Shown: one piece after another, positions 37,701 to 48,964 of the stretch
Numbering within the stretch: position 1 is the first letter of the stretch
Layout of the letters: each line of letters begins with the position of its first letter
From: Stenopsyche tienmushanensis
Lineage: Eukaryota > Arthropoda > Insecta > Trichoptera > Stenopsychidae
DNA length: 64,000 nucleotides
Direction of reading: 5' to 3'
Assembly: GCA_008973525.1 (NCBI GenBank)
Contig: WACJ01000079.1
Coordinates: forward strand, 248,001 to 312,000
Position numbers and translations under genes: made by a program
The notes under the pieces: generated by a model
Told to the model about the DNA's origin: nothing
The model's database searches: none
Seen by the model: the letters and a program-made list of their open reading frames with translations, nothing else

Positions 37701-39982
37701 TTTATTTTCACAAAATGGCGACTGTTTTAAAAAAGTCATTTTTTGACACTTTTATTTTTTTTTAAATAGTTAAAAACAAATTTTTGAGATATTGTGTCAA
37801 CCGTGTTGAAAAAAGTAGTTTCGAGAATAACGCGTTTTAAAGATTTCATTCTGATAGGACTGACTTAGTTTCCGCATCACTAAAATAACTATAACTCCGT
37901 CATTAATAAGAATTTTGGAAATTACTTTAGAGAGTATATTCTTAAATGTGTAAACTTTTAAAATATGCAACAAAACAAAATTGATCTCTTCAAAATTCTG
38001 CAAAGACAAGAATATCCCCTTTATTACGAGTTCCATGTATCGTATAACAGAAATTCATACTGTATGTTCATTCAGTGCATTAATAAATAGTATAATAGTA
38101 GTTTACTTTTAGCGTCAACAAATTGATATTATTAAATACATATTTTTTGTAAACAATAATAAAATTTGGATAAAATGTATTTTTTTTAATTTTAAAGGAA
38201 GTGCAAAGAGCTATTCTGGTATTAAAAAAATTAAGGAGCATTGTTTAAGATAAATAAGTTTATTTTACAAAGTGAGTAGTAATTTAAGTTAGCCAAAGTA
38301 TTTAAAATTATTGCATTAAAATGCACTCTTTGGAACAACGCATACATGTTGGTAAATGGTTGCACGCTATGTATTTTTGGCGTTATTCTAGAAAATTCAA
38401 TATGTGTAAGAAATTTCAAATTTTTTTTATTATTTCAAATGTAGAAATATCATTCTTAGTCATAAAAAAACATGAACGACATTGGCAGAAACATGTCACC
38501 ATTTGTTAAAATATTTTTCTAAATTGGCGTTTTACAGGAATTTCTACGTAAGCATTGATGACTACTTCGACATGGTTATATATATTTTTGTAAATGTGAC
38601 CGCTATCATACTTCTTTTAGATTTAAAAACCCAATATTAATTTTATATCAATACTCATTATAAATAGAAATCAGTAAATTAACTTGTATAAGGAGATGGA
38701 CTCCATTGGACGAACCATCTTATTCCCATAAAAAATATCTTGATTAACTATTTACTTAATGTTATTCATTGAACAAACACCAAGTATGCAAGTTGAATTT
38801 ATATTAATTTTAAAACTTCCCATGAAACACAATCGACAGATGGAAGCAAAAATGATGGTTGTTAAAAACATTGTCTATATATTATATATTATACAATTAT
38901 ATTTTGTCTTAAAAAAATTCATTAAAATTCATCAATATATTAATATTTGGGGGTTAGATGATGAATATTGAACAATATTTTAGAATATTCAACATTTAAG
39001 AATAGTTTCTGTTAAAAAATCATTTTAAAAATAAAATGAAACGTAATGTCTCAAAATATATTCAGCAGGCCTGCTCCATCTCAATTATATATGCGGAGTA
39101 CGTGTATCTATTCTTATGGGCTTTTCTAGCTATAAAAAGTACTTGGCAAGGAAAAAAATATATAAAGCAATACATTTTTGTTATGAAGCGCATTCCGAAG
39201 TCAGGTCTTCCTTTGACGTGTAAATCGGATCGCTACAGACCTCATTTTGGCAAATGTTGAAATCCACGACTATGATATGTGCGAGCACAAAAAAGTAATG
39301 CGGAACGTTTCGACTCATCTCCTGTTCCCTTTTTTGTCACCCTTGGAGAGGATATCTGTTTGCAGACAGAATACCAATGACTGTTGGGTTGTATCGACTT
39401 AGCGGGAGGACTCCCTCCCTACAGATAAGAGGGAGCGCCAAAACCGAATGCGCCTAACCATCGCAACATTAAGTAAATCGCTAGCACATGATTCATTATT
39501 ATTTTTGCAGTTTTTATTGCATAATAATGCGCGTACAAATATTAAAATATGAATATCGAAGATCATCCTTTAATGTGCATTGATGAATATGATGATAGAT
39601 ATAAATTGGAATAAACTGACTTTAAAGAGTTATTTGTGCACATTCACTCAGCGGATTAAATGGACTAAATAGCTTTCTTTGGATGGAATTGAACAAGTCG
39701 TTGAGACGAACATGTTGATTTTAGAGGTATACAGAATCTAGTCCTCTAAAAGGGCTAGGACGAACGAATCGCTTTTAAATTCACATTGGCGTATTCCTTT
39801 TTTATTCTTACAAATTACATTAAAAAAAATCTTTACTTGTTGGATATTCAACTCTTCAAATTAGTAAGTTTAAAATGTTATAAAAGTCAACAGAAGACGT
39901 CAATACTTTCATTCAAACCATATATGACCTGCTCAGTAAATATGATAACGATGCAAGAAGATGTCTATGGCTTCCCCGTTTT
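37701..39982. other. A+T-rich non-coding stretch
   Basis: The short frames at 37797-38036, 38321-38509, 38759-38971 and 39036-39260 have no recognisable domain. A 9-bp hairpin (TTTTAGAGG...CCTCTAAAA) occurs near 39719-39752. Confidence 0.4.
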
Positions 39983-40425
39983 TATCCTGATTTTGACGAA
40001 ATCAGGATAAGGGTTATACAGAATTTAAAGTTAAAAAAATCGGAATCTTTGTGTTTCGAGAAAAAAGGATATCTCTATTTATGTATTATACCCAGAGCCA
40101 ATAAAATAGGTTTGGCCAGACCTATTATTATATATTTTTTTCATAGGATTTGTACAAGAAATCACGTTTTTCTTCATGTTCTGTAAACAAATTTTAATCC
40201 TTTCGCTCCATAAAATGATTTAACATATTTCTTACGCAGACCTGAATTTTTATCTGTGTCTTAAGAAATCTTTTTTGCATCATGTTTGGAAAAAAAATAC
40301 TTTGCCTATGCTGCAGAAAATGTTTTCGAACCATGGGTCTGTAAAAACCTGATTGATATATTTCGTACGATGGTTTACCTGTTTCACTGACGAGAGCACA
40401 TTAAGCATTTCATTGACAGAATGGC
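39983..40425 (+). repeat. Dispersed repeat family R, copy D (best preserved)
   Basis: It begins with a perfect 11-bp hairpin (TATCCTGATTT, 5-nt loop, AAATCAGGATA; 39983-40009). It continues through TATACAGAATTTAAAG and GATATCTCTATTTATGTA to AGGTTTGGCCAGACCTATTA, and then the block shared with copies A and B. On the minus strand its right part encodes NEMLNVLSSVKQVNHRTKY and, further on, DPWFENIFCSIGK, the counterpart of the frame in copy A. The repeat looks like the end of a larger coding transposon of unknown class. Confidence 0.75.
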
Positions 40426-42299
40426 AAAAAGAGGAAAGCTCATAAATTAAATTATATAATTCATAAATCCTATTCCAAGAATGTGTAATGAGTTTGATGT
40501 ACGTTAAAAGTAACATTTTCGAGTATAAATGAAATTATTTGATGCATAATATCTTGAACATAAAGTTGGTAAAACTGAGACAAGACTAAGTTGGTTACAA
40601 AGACTATGTTGTGGGAATTTCGAGTTTAATTTAAATATCTTCCACAGTCTCTATGGTTCGTTGCAACTTGAATTAACGAATATGTTATAGTTCTGCAAGT
40701 TTAGTGCGCAGTTGCTGCAAATAGTTACTCAATCATTCAGCGCTTGCATATCAATAAGCGGTTCTTAAATATTTAAACAATTTATAATTATTTTCTATTA
40801 AAGCAGATGACAAAGCCTTGTTATCTCGTTATCCTTGTCGAATTCAATCCGTGAAAGAAGGCTTTTATTACCTCATATGCCGTAAAATGCTGGATCGTAT
40901 ATCGCTCGTGTTCCTTTTACATTTACTTGCAATGTATACTCCATCGGAGACGATGATCTAAATCGAAAATAAAATTTAAATAAAGAAAGATCGAGGTACT
41001 CTTTCTTAGGGTTATATTACTTTCTCGGGCACGTGGGTGTGTGAGAACTAATTTTGAACCGGAATTCGAAGGGAAACCCCCAAAAAATAAAGGCAGGTGG
41101 GGTCATGTTTTATATACAAATATAAATCCACCTGAGTTTTATGTCTCTTGCACCGAATGCATTGTTTACGTCCTCCCCAGGTTTCGTTTTTAGACGACTT
41201 CAAATATTCATTGTTCATCTTTACTGCGGGCGAAGCTCGTGCAAGAAGTGCTTGTGCCCTCAGTTCGGTCAGTTAGACAGGAGTGCTTTCGCGTTTCGCA
41301 GACCAAAGACCCTTCTTCCGGTGCACTGGATCCAAGGGAACTCATAAAATTGCACATCCGGAAAGGGCATGCATTTTTTACGAGCGTGTTTACTTTTAAA
41401 ATTCACACTCTTCATGAAAGCCTCGCTCTCTGGTGGGTTCTCGACGGCGAGGGCGCAACTCGACTTTCGACACGGATCGGATCGGAAGGGAAGGAACGCC
41501 AATTTGCTTTATTTGCCGCAAGTAATCCAATTGCACCACATGGGTGCAATAATCCTGTTTTGCATTGGGTCTGAATACGACAAGAATCGCTACTTTACCC
41601 TCGTAACATAACTCTTATTTTTATTTCATTTACATGCATTTGCATAAGCCGTATATCTAGGTTCTTTGATGTATAGAATATAATTTTCTTCGAAGAAAAC
41701 AACGAAAAGTTTATTAAATTATTACATTAGTAAATGCCTATCTTTGTTTGTTTGTCTTTCTGGGGATTGCCTTTTTTATGTGAAAACACTAAGATATTTT
41801 AAGTGATGCACGTTGTCCAAACCCAAAAACAATCAAAATGGATCGATATATATGGCATTATTGAGAGAAACAATAGATAATTGTGTAGATTGTGTAATGA
41901 ATTAATAATAAGCCAAATTTGGAACATAAAGAGACATTTTGAAAGTAATCATTACTAGTTCTTAAAGAAAGATAGGATGAAGGGTAGGAATACATTTCCA
42001 GGTAGCTGTACTTCTATAAAAGTCAATTTAATTCCATCATCAAATTTGTATTATACAGTTACACATGAAGTCTTTCAATAGAGAAGGGTCAAAAAAAGAT
42101 TTCCGCTCACTTTTTTGTAAAGATTCATATTAGAACACAACATAGCGAAAGTAGGTAAATATATTAAGAGAGTTTTCAGAAAATGATCAATTTGTGGGAT
42201 ACTAAAAAAATCGTATGAAAAAAAAATCATTCTGATAAAATGACAGTCATCCAGGAAGTAAGGTTACAACATTCATGTAAGATTGAAACATGCTTGTAT
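40426..42299. other. Non-coding stretch with G+C-richer patch
   Basis: The patch at 41020-41600 is open in several frames on both strands (up to 111 codons) without a recognisable domain. Two TCAGTT Inr-like words (41260 and 41269) lack a DPE at the required spacing. I call no gene. Confidence 0.35.
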
Positions 42300-42882
42300 T
42301 TAACCCTTTACACTCAAGAGGTGACTTTCACTCACCATATGATTTGATGCCGCAACTCAAAAGGTGACTCTCGCTCACCACTCGGTTTGATGCAGAAAGT
42401 TAATGCACGGTAATAACTGTTCACGTTTAATTATTTTGGAGCAGATCTCTACACGCTCTTCTGTATATACTTATAAACACTCCTTCAAATAGATATAAGA
42501 TTTTTTTAATCTGAAATTAGTCCGCAACGAACCAGACTGCATGTTTGGCACTAGTTCGAACTTGACAATCGTGGCAGAAAGACTCCAAAGTTTTTGATCC
42601 CTATAAGCATTGAACAGGAGTTAGGAAAGTTGCAAAGTCTGTTCTCAAAGAAACATAGCCGGCAAAAAACATCAAACCACATATTATTGTAATACTTGCC
42701 CCAAAAAGCCGGGCATGCATCTTGGCAATTGTTTTATGAAATATCACACACAGAAAAATTACAGAGACTAATATTTAAGAAATTATATTCATAAAGGTGT
42801 AAAGATAAAGGTGAGAAATTCGCTAAACGTCTCAAGTTGCTGGTTCACCGCGCGAAAAAAGGTCTCGAATGCCAAGGGTTAA
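42300..42882. mobile_element. TTAA-flanked piggyBac-like short element
   Basis: TTAA (42300-42303) is followed by CCCTTTACACTC. At the right, GAATGCCAAGGG is followed by TTAA (42879-42882), which in inverse reads CCCTTGGCATTC. The ends therefore agree at CCCTT--CA-TC. Just inside the left end a unit of 42-43 bp occurs twice, each with the hairpin GGTGA...TCACC (42320-42336 and 42362-42378). There is no transposase frame. TTAA duplication plus a CCC start is the piggyBac signature; a non-autonomous element is the best reading. Confidence 0.65.
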
Positions 42883-42889
42883 TTGAAAA

Positions 42890-43234
42890 TTACATCCTCC
42901 GCCACGATAGAGTCCAGCTTCTCCCTGTACACAACTTCTTGTAACTAAGTGTTTTTGACACAATATCACCAAGGACACTTCGAAAAATTTCAGGAAATTC
43001 TTCGTGAAAGTCGTCAAGCATCACACGGTCGTCATTTCGCATTTGTTCTTCAATTTTTTGCACAAGTTCGTCAGAAATCATTGACGGTCTTCCACTCCTT
43101 GCCTCGTCATGAGTATCAGTACGGCCTTCTTTGAATAACCTAACCCACTTGGTGGCATGTTGTCGACTCTTCACATTACTGCCATAAACTTCTACGAGCA
43201 TCCGAAGGATATTTGCGGCTGTATTGTTCTGCAA
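42890..43234 (-). pseudogene. Mariner transposase remnant (N-terminal part)
   Basis: The 114-codon minus frame aligns by eye with the DNA-binding half of mariner transposases. Residues 1-30 carry NNTAANILRMLVEVYG, then KWVRLFKEGRTDTHDE, ARSGRPSMISDELV, a degenerate EEFPE block and KKLCTG near residue 100, where KLCARWVPR is expected. The sequence departs from the family after KLCTG. The catalytic core is absent, and the TTAA element at 42300-42882 abuts 8 bp away. It may have been cut by that insertion, although no mariner sequence resumes on the far side. Confidence 0.85.
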
Positions 43235-46200
43235 AGTAAAAAAAAAACGGATGACCGCGTGGATTTTACGCGGATGAAATTTAGCGGGAGTATGCGACGA
43301 TCTCTCTATCGGAAGAATTTACTGTGACTTAACAAAATGGCCGACGAACACGCTAGGTGTGCCATCTTATAAATAAAATAAAAATATTTCACGGCCTCAA
43401 GAGACCTTGTAATCTTATTTCCTAGATGAGTCTCGTATGAATCTCGACAATGAGTATCGAGGAAATTGAAGGAAAAAAATGTCTATTAAATTAATTGTAA
43501 ATTTGGATCCATACATGGAAGACATCAGGAAATTATCATAAAAAAAATCTTCTAAAATAAATAAATAAAAATGAAATATTTGTAAAAGTATATTTATAAT
43601 CTAAATTAAAAATACTGTAATTATGTATTGAGAATTCATGCGAAAAATTAATTGAATTTATATTTCGGATTTTTTAAATTTATCTTTTATTATTGGGGCT
43701 CGAGGACGATCGAACCCTTCGGGCTACGCCCTATCCCAATGTACGCTTCTAGCCGGGAAAAACATACATGGTCTGTTCTTTATCGGATCCAATACGAAGG
43801 ACCGAAAGATAAATGGAAATCAGAAAAAAAACACAAATACAACTGATCTGTTCAGGATATTTATTTGCCAGATTTTATGTAAGAGAAAAGCCCAATTGTA
43901 AGACTTTGCGATCGTGGCCATTGCCTTTGAAGTTTCAAAGCATGGTCGAGACCAGCTTGAAGATGATGAAAATAAGACGTCAAACCACATTGCAAGATGA
44001 ATTCAATGAAAATTATATGAATTAAATTCAAGGAAGTCAGAAACTTCTTAATTCATACATCATCAAATTAATAATTCCATTGGTGTATTTCAATGAAAAT
44101 ACATTCATTTAATTAAAGGATAATTTCAAATATACATAACAAATTGATTATATTTGATTATAGTAAGAAAGCGATACAAATGTGTATGGATATTTTAAAA
44201 TATTTGACAAGCTTTTGTATTCATAAGCTGAAAGGCTTTGAAAGGACTCAACAAATTTCATAGAGAAAATAAAATTCATTACATAGAAAACATGGATGCC
44301 ATGCCAAGCAAACAACATCAAAAATATTCCCAACTATATAAGCATCAAAAGTGGATCAATGACTAGGAATTGAATAAAAGTCGAGAATAAGAAAACTATT
44401 TCATAGATCGGCCAAGGTAGAAAATTTATCGCATGAACAAATTGTGCATAATATGAAAGCCTTATGGGGGCATAATCTGAATATGTTAATTTGAATGCTT
44501 GAGAACGAGGGGGTTGAAGTTGGCGTGATTAAACATCAAGCGTTGACCGCGTTTTAACACTGTCGCTCTGCATTTAAATCATACATAGTCAAAGAAAAAA
44601 TATATTTTTATCTTTCTCGATTAAGAAATTATATGGAAGCGTTCAAAAATAAAATATTGGGTTGTTTTCTTTTAGGGCTGTGTTATGTAATTCTATTTTT
44701 AAAGGAAGTCTAATTAAGCACAAGAATTTAAATTGTGTAAACAAGGAATAATAATGTGACACATTTAAGCAACATGAGGATAAATGAGTAAATATTATAT
44801 TTAGCATAATATTATATAAGGTATATCTCGTTATACTATTTGCCGAATATCATATTTTTATCAAAGTCATTATACCCTTGTTATAAAAGCGAGTTTATAG
44901 CTTTGAGATAAGTTCACAATTATAGTTTTTAATGATTAAATCGGGTTTAGGGTTAAAGCATTTTGATAAACATTGCGATTTTCCTTATTGCTCATATGAA
45001 CATATTATATTCTTACCCTGTACCTTCCAACATTAATAGATCGTAAAATTGTGCCTTTCGTTGGATTTGCCACGAATGTTACACCGTGTGCATGAATAAT
45101 ACGATGGACAAATATAAAGTGAATTCGCAGGAACGAGTTATCAAGCAGAAACAATCGATTAGCTTCGTCAGTACGAGCAAAAAAGCAAATTGAAACTGCT
45201 AAATGAAATATCTCGATATTACGCTTCCGTACACAATTTGAGAATCTTTAAAGTGAGACGTAACGAAAGATTTTCAGATATGTTTTATAAAATTGGAAAC
45301 AATCCAGCGACCTACTTTGTCAGGTTATTGTCTCCGAAGAAATTTATGCCCAACTGCGTCCGGTTTTAGTACCGATGGCTTGTAAAATAGATTAAGGATA
45401 GATCGTTTTAAACTTTATATAATTTACTTCGCTCAGCAGTTTTGCACAGAGACATGGAACATAGAAGATTATCGGATCGTAAGAATGTTAATTCAGTAGG
45501 GCGGGTACAACTTTATTCGGGTAATAATAAATCTTGGATAAAAACGATTTAATCGTGGGCAATAATGAATTCGGCTTAACGACTGCCACCAGCATCATTA
45601 ATTTCATACAATCTGGACCAAATGTAATTTCAATCCTTTTTATTTTTTTACAAGATTAGTCTATTATTTAGTGGAAGAAGTGGACGTCGATGATCAAAAG
45701 TGTTTTGTTCAATTTATCATGTACTGGTATAGTGAGTTCGATCTTTGGCTCTTATTGTAAAAGTTCGGATTTTATAAGCCCGTACAACAAAATATTTGTA
45801 TCATATGTCCTATTATTAGATTAGATTAAATATAAGATATTTTATACAGAAAAGCTTTAGAGGATCTTGCACAAAATGACTTCAGCATACAATCCTTTAA
45901 AGCAGAGAAAAGATATGTTCTTAATCTTGTTTCTTGAATATAATCTACCCACAGTTTCAATTCCAAAAATGTTAAATGACGATAATTCAAAACTTCCAGG
46001 ACTAATTTGAGCCTCATAATTATAATAGCATTTACTTTGCGATAAATACTAAAACTCTAATTAAAAGCGAATTTATGCTAAAATCGTAGAGTATGTGAAT
46101 AGATACTAAAGTAGCAATTAAATTAGTTATTTTAAAAAAAAATACCACTATACTTGAAATAAGATAATAATGGTTGGCTCTTTTCTAGAAGAACCAACAA

Positions 46201-47375
46201 TAGCTTAGAGTTGCTTAAGGAAATTGTGAAAATGTTTCTCTAGAAAATATTGACCATCAACAGTTTGTAAGTATCACAACAGTAATGTTCAAAAATTCGG
46301 TAATATACCATGTACTGATTGAATGCTGAGAACTTATATATCAATATGTAGCATAGAATCAAAAAAATAATTTTAAAAAATCGTCAAGAACAAGCCGACT
46401 GTTGTAATGGTCGATGAAACCTCACAACAATAGTCAATTTCAGTATCTTACATTTTTTTAAATTCTGCAAATGCTACCACATGTTATCAAGCAAACGTAG
46501 ACACATTAAAGGATCTTAAGATTGCATATCAAAATATATTAGACTTAATTTTAAAATATAGTGTTAAAACGTTGGTGAAATTTGTATACATTTTATATCT
46601 TTAATCAAAAAATTAGAGGACTCTTCTTATCCCTTAGTCCATTTTTTTTATGGGGCTTAAAACGGCGTCGAAGAGTTTTCACCACCGAAATTGCATAATT
46701 GTTTTCTTCAATTGAAAAAAGAAAAAGGGTGGAATTAAAATATGATTTCAAAAAAGTTGCTGAAAAGAGTCTTTTCAAACATAATTCACTCTCATTCGTG
46801 AACGAGATTAATTTATTTTATGAAACACTGAGTGTACGTTTTAACCCATGGTTTGCGGTTCAAAAATGGCATGAATAAAAGAAAAATAATATTAATTATT
46901 TTTTAAAAATACACATATGTATTTTTTTAAACACGTTTTACGAAATATAAAAAGTGGTTCAAAATCTGATATATTGCAATTGTTAACGGCCACAAAAATT
47001 AAATATGAGGGGTTTGGTTTGGCCACAATAAAATCAATTTGATATCCTGTAAACAGTGTGGATGCCAAAAGATTTTTCAGCAAATACAATTCAATATTAA
47101 TTTATCGTCGTACTAACTTAGAAGAGTAATCTATAGAAACATATTCAATGCTTATTTTAAATAATTTTCGATTTTTTACACATTGGTATTCCTTAATTAT
47201 CATAATTTTCTACAAATTTTTTGTTAGCTTTCAAACTTATAAACGTACGACGAATGTAACAAATTGTGTCATTTTCCTGAGCGTTTAAAAACCGCATGGC
47301 GATCTATTGGTCTACCAGGAGATAGAACTTCGCTCTTTGATTAATGCATTAATTTCACGTCTCAACTTTACACAG
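43235..47375. other. A+T-rich non-coding stretch
   Basis: There is no supported gene. Near 43695-43720 the minus strand has a B-box-like GGGTTCGATC, but no A box or cloverleaf accompanies it. The other frames are short. Confidence 0.4.
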
Positions 47376-47482
47376 ACGTATATATACATCCAACGTAAAC
47401 TGCATCGAAATTGGTTAGGACGTTTATATACGTCCAACGTAAACTGCATCGAAATTACTTAGGACGTATATATACGTCCTCG
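47376..47482. repeat. 44-bp tandem repeat of palindromes
   Basis: About two and a half units of exactly 44 bp start at 47376, 47420 and 47464. Each unit opens with an ACGT-TATATACGTCC-type palindrome and continues CAACGTAAACTGCATCGAAA. The last palindrome, AGGACGTATATATACGTCCT (47461-47480), is a perfect 20-bp inverted repeat; the first two are one or two changes away. A SINE lies 27 bp downstream. Confidence 0.85.
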
Positions 47483-47508
47483 AAATATATGTTGAGTCCT
47501 AAAGCAAG

Positions 47509-47680
47509 CGGTGGCTTTTAGCGATCCCTTTTATGGAATCATTACCAACCATTTTGACATGGTTTTTCATGGCATATATATGTTTTTAAAAATGTGGTTG
47601 CCAGCCACATCTCCTGTGGGATTCGAACCCGAGATGATCGAGTTATGAGTCCAACCGCTTAACGCGGGACTACCTACAGG
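47509..47680 (-). mobile_element. tRNA-derived SINE, copy 3
   Basis: On the minus strand it reads CCTGTAGGTAGTCCCGCGTT and AAGCGGTTGGACTCATAACTC, then the intact B box GGTTCGAATCC and the body GTGGTTGCCAACC-like, CATGAAAAACCATGTCAAAA, TGGTTGGTAATGATTCC, ending AAAAGCCACC. It is nearly identical to the 55204 copy. The anticodon position reads CAT where two others read CGT. No A-tail is visible. Confidence 0.9.
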
Positions 47681-48540
47681 AACAGCGGAACTTTTTTTTG
47701 TTTAACGAATGTGTGAGTTGTCGATACATGTTTTGACATGAATTTAAGATAGGTAGAAAATTAGTTGCACTTCGCTATTGTGTTGGAGTGGACGTGTACT
47801 TAGTAAACGGTGACTAGTAGCATAAGGTAAGATTCAAAGGCAAACTTATAGGAACTTCCCCGCTTAACAGGTTAATATTACGTACAACAATACCACGAAA
47901 TAATAATTGAATTCTAGCAAAAATAACTTGTGAGTACTTTAATTGCTTGGTGATCAGAAGATCTGATCACGCTGGAGTGGAAGAGACCAGCTTACCAGCC
48001 ACACTTTAGAATCACATCACACAATGAGGCCACATCAAGATCACTATTGCACATGCACATCGAACATTGTCTAATGCACCTTATAACAATAAAACAAGTG
48101 TCCATTTGTCTAACAACCAGCCGAGAACACTATCGTACAAATACTGACTGAGGTAAAATAAAACGTCAATTTTAAGCGACCTTAAGACAAATTATTTTCG
48201 GATGTGCCTTATATTGGAAACGACATTAAACAAGTAGGCGCGTTTAACATAATAACAAAATCGTCGATATACATTACATATTTTGCGTGGAAAAATCTTT
48301 AGATCATGCTGGAGTTGGCTGCTGAATATGTAGATTTTTAAAAAGTCTCTATTATAAAGAATAGCATACGCTAAGGATCCTCGATTAGTTAGTCTCGATT
48401 ATTAAACAAAATTACCAATTCTGTAATCAATGAACCCTAAATTCTTAGCTTTAAGATGAGCAAGAATGCCATTTCGTTTACCGCGATCTCCGATCCTGAT
48501 ATTTAATTGTTGCTGTACATTATCCGAAAAGTAGACAACG
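47681..48540. other. Non-coding stretch
   Basis: No gene or repeat is recognised. Confidence 0.45.
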
Positions 48541-48964
48541 TTAACCCGCATGGTAGTACAGTCGCCCATTTGCGAGCGAATTCCAGTGATCCAAAAAGAG
48601 CATTCTTATAAGTTGAGCTCGGAGAGAGACAGAGACGGAGAGTTTATCTTGCAGGTCGAAGATTCTGAATGGGAGACAGAGATGTAGAGAATACCTTAGT
48701 TGACCCAAATTTATCGCTTAATAATGATGTGTGAATGATATATGAAATAATTAATCGATTTCAAGTGTATTGTTTATGTTTACTTGAAAAAATGACCGAA
48801 TATTTTGAGCTATCAACAGTATTTATTTATTTATGTACAAGCTTCATACACGCTGCGACGGTCCTGACAGATAAGTGGATTTGTATGACGGTAAGTGACG
48901 GACAAGCAAATATAGCATCTACGATGTTGATGATTTTAAATTAGTTCACGAATCAAAGGGTTAA
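48541..48964 (+). mobile_element. TTAA-flanked short element, family P, copy 1
   Basis: TTAA at 48541 is followed by CCCGCATGG, and ATCAAAGGG is followed by TTAA at 48961-48964. The inside matches 62085-62515 over most of its length: GAATTCCAGTGAT, ACAGAGACGGAGAG, ATAATGATGTGTGAATGATA, CGATTTCAAGTGTATTGTTT, TATTTATTTATTTATGTACA, CATACACGCTGCGA and GGTCCTGACAGATAAGT. The short frame inside (48735-48944) is not kept in the other copy. This is a non-autonomous TTAA (piggyBac-like) element. Confidence 0.8.

Noticed and set aside
38321..38509. MHSLEQRIHVGKW as the start of a transposase
   Set aside because: It resembles the opening of some IS630-type proteins, but nothing downstream continues the similarity.
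41239..41574. 111-codon plus frame with TCAGTT Inr-like words upstream
   Set aside because: The patch is open in several frames on both strands, and neither Inr has a DPE at +28.
43690..43725. tRNA-like B box on the minus strand
   Set aside because: No A box, no cloverleaf and no similarity to the SINE family.
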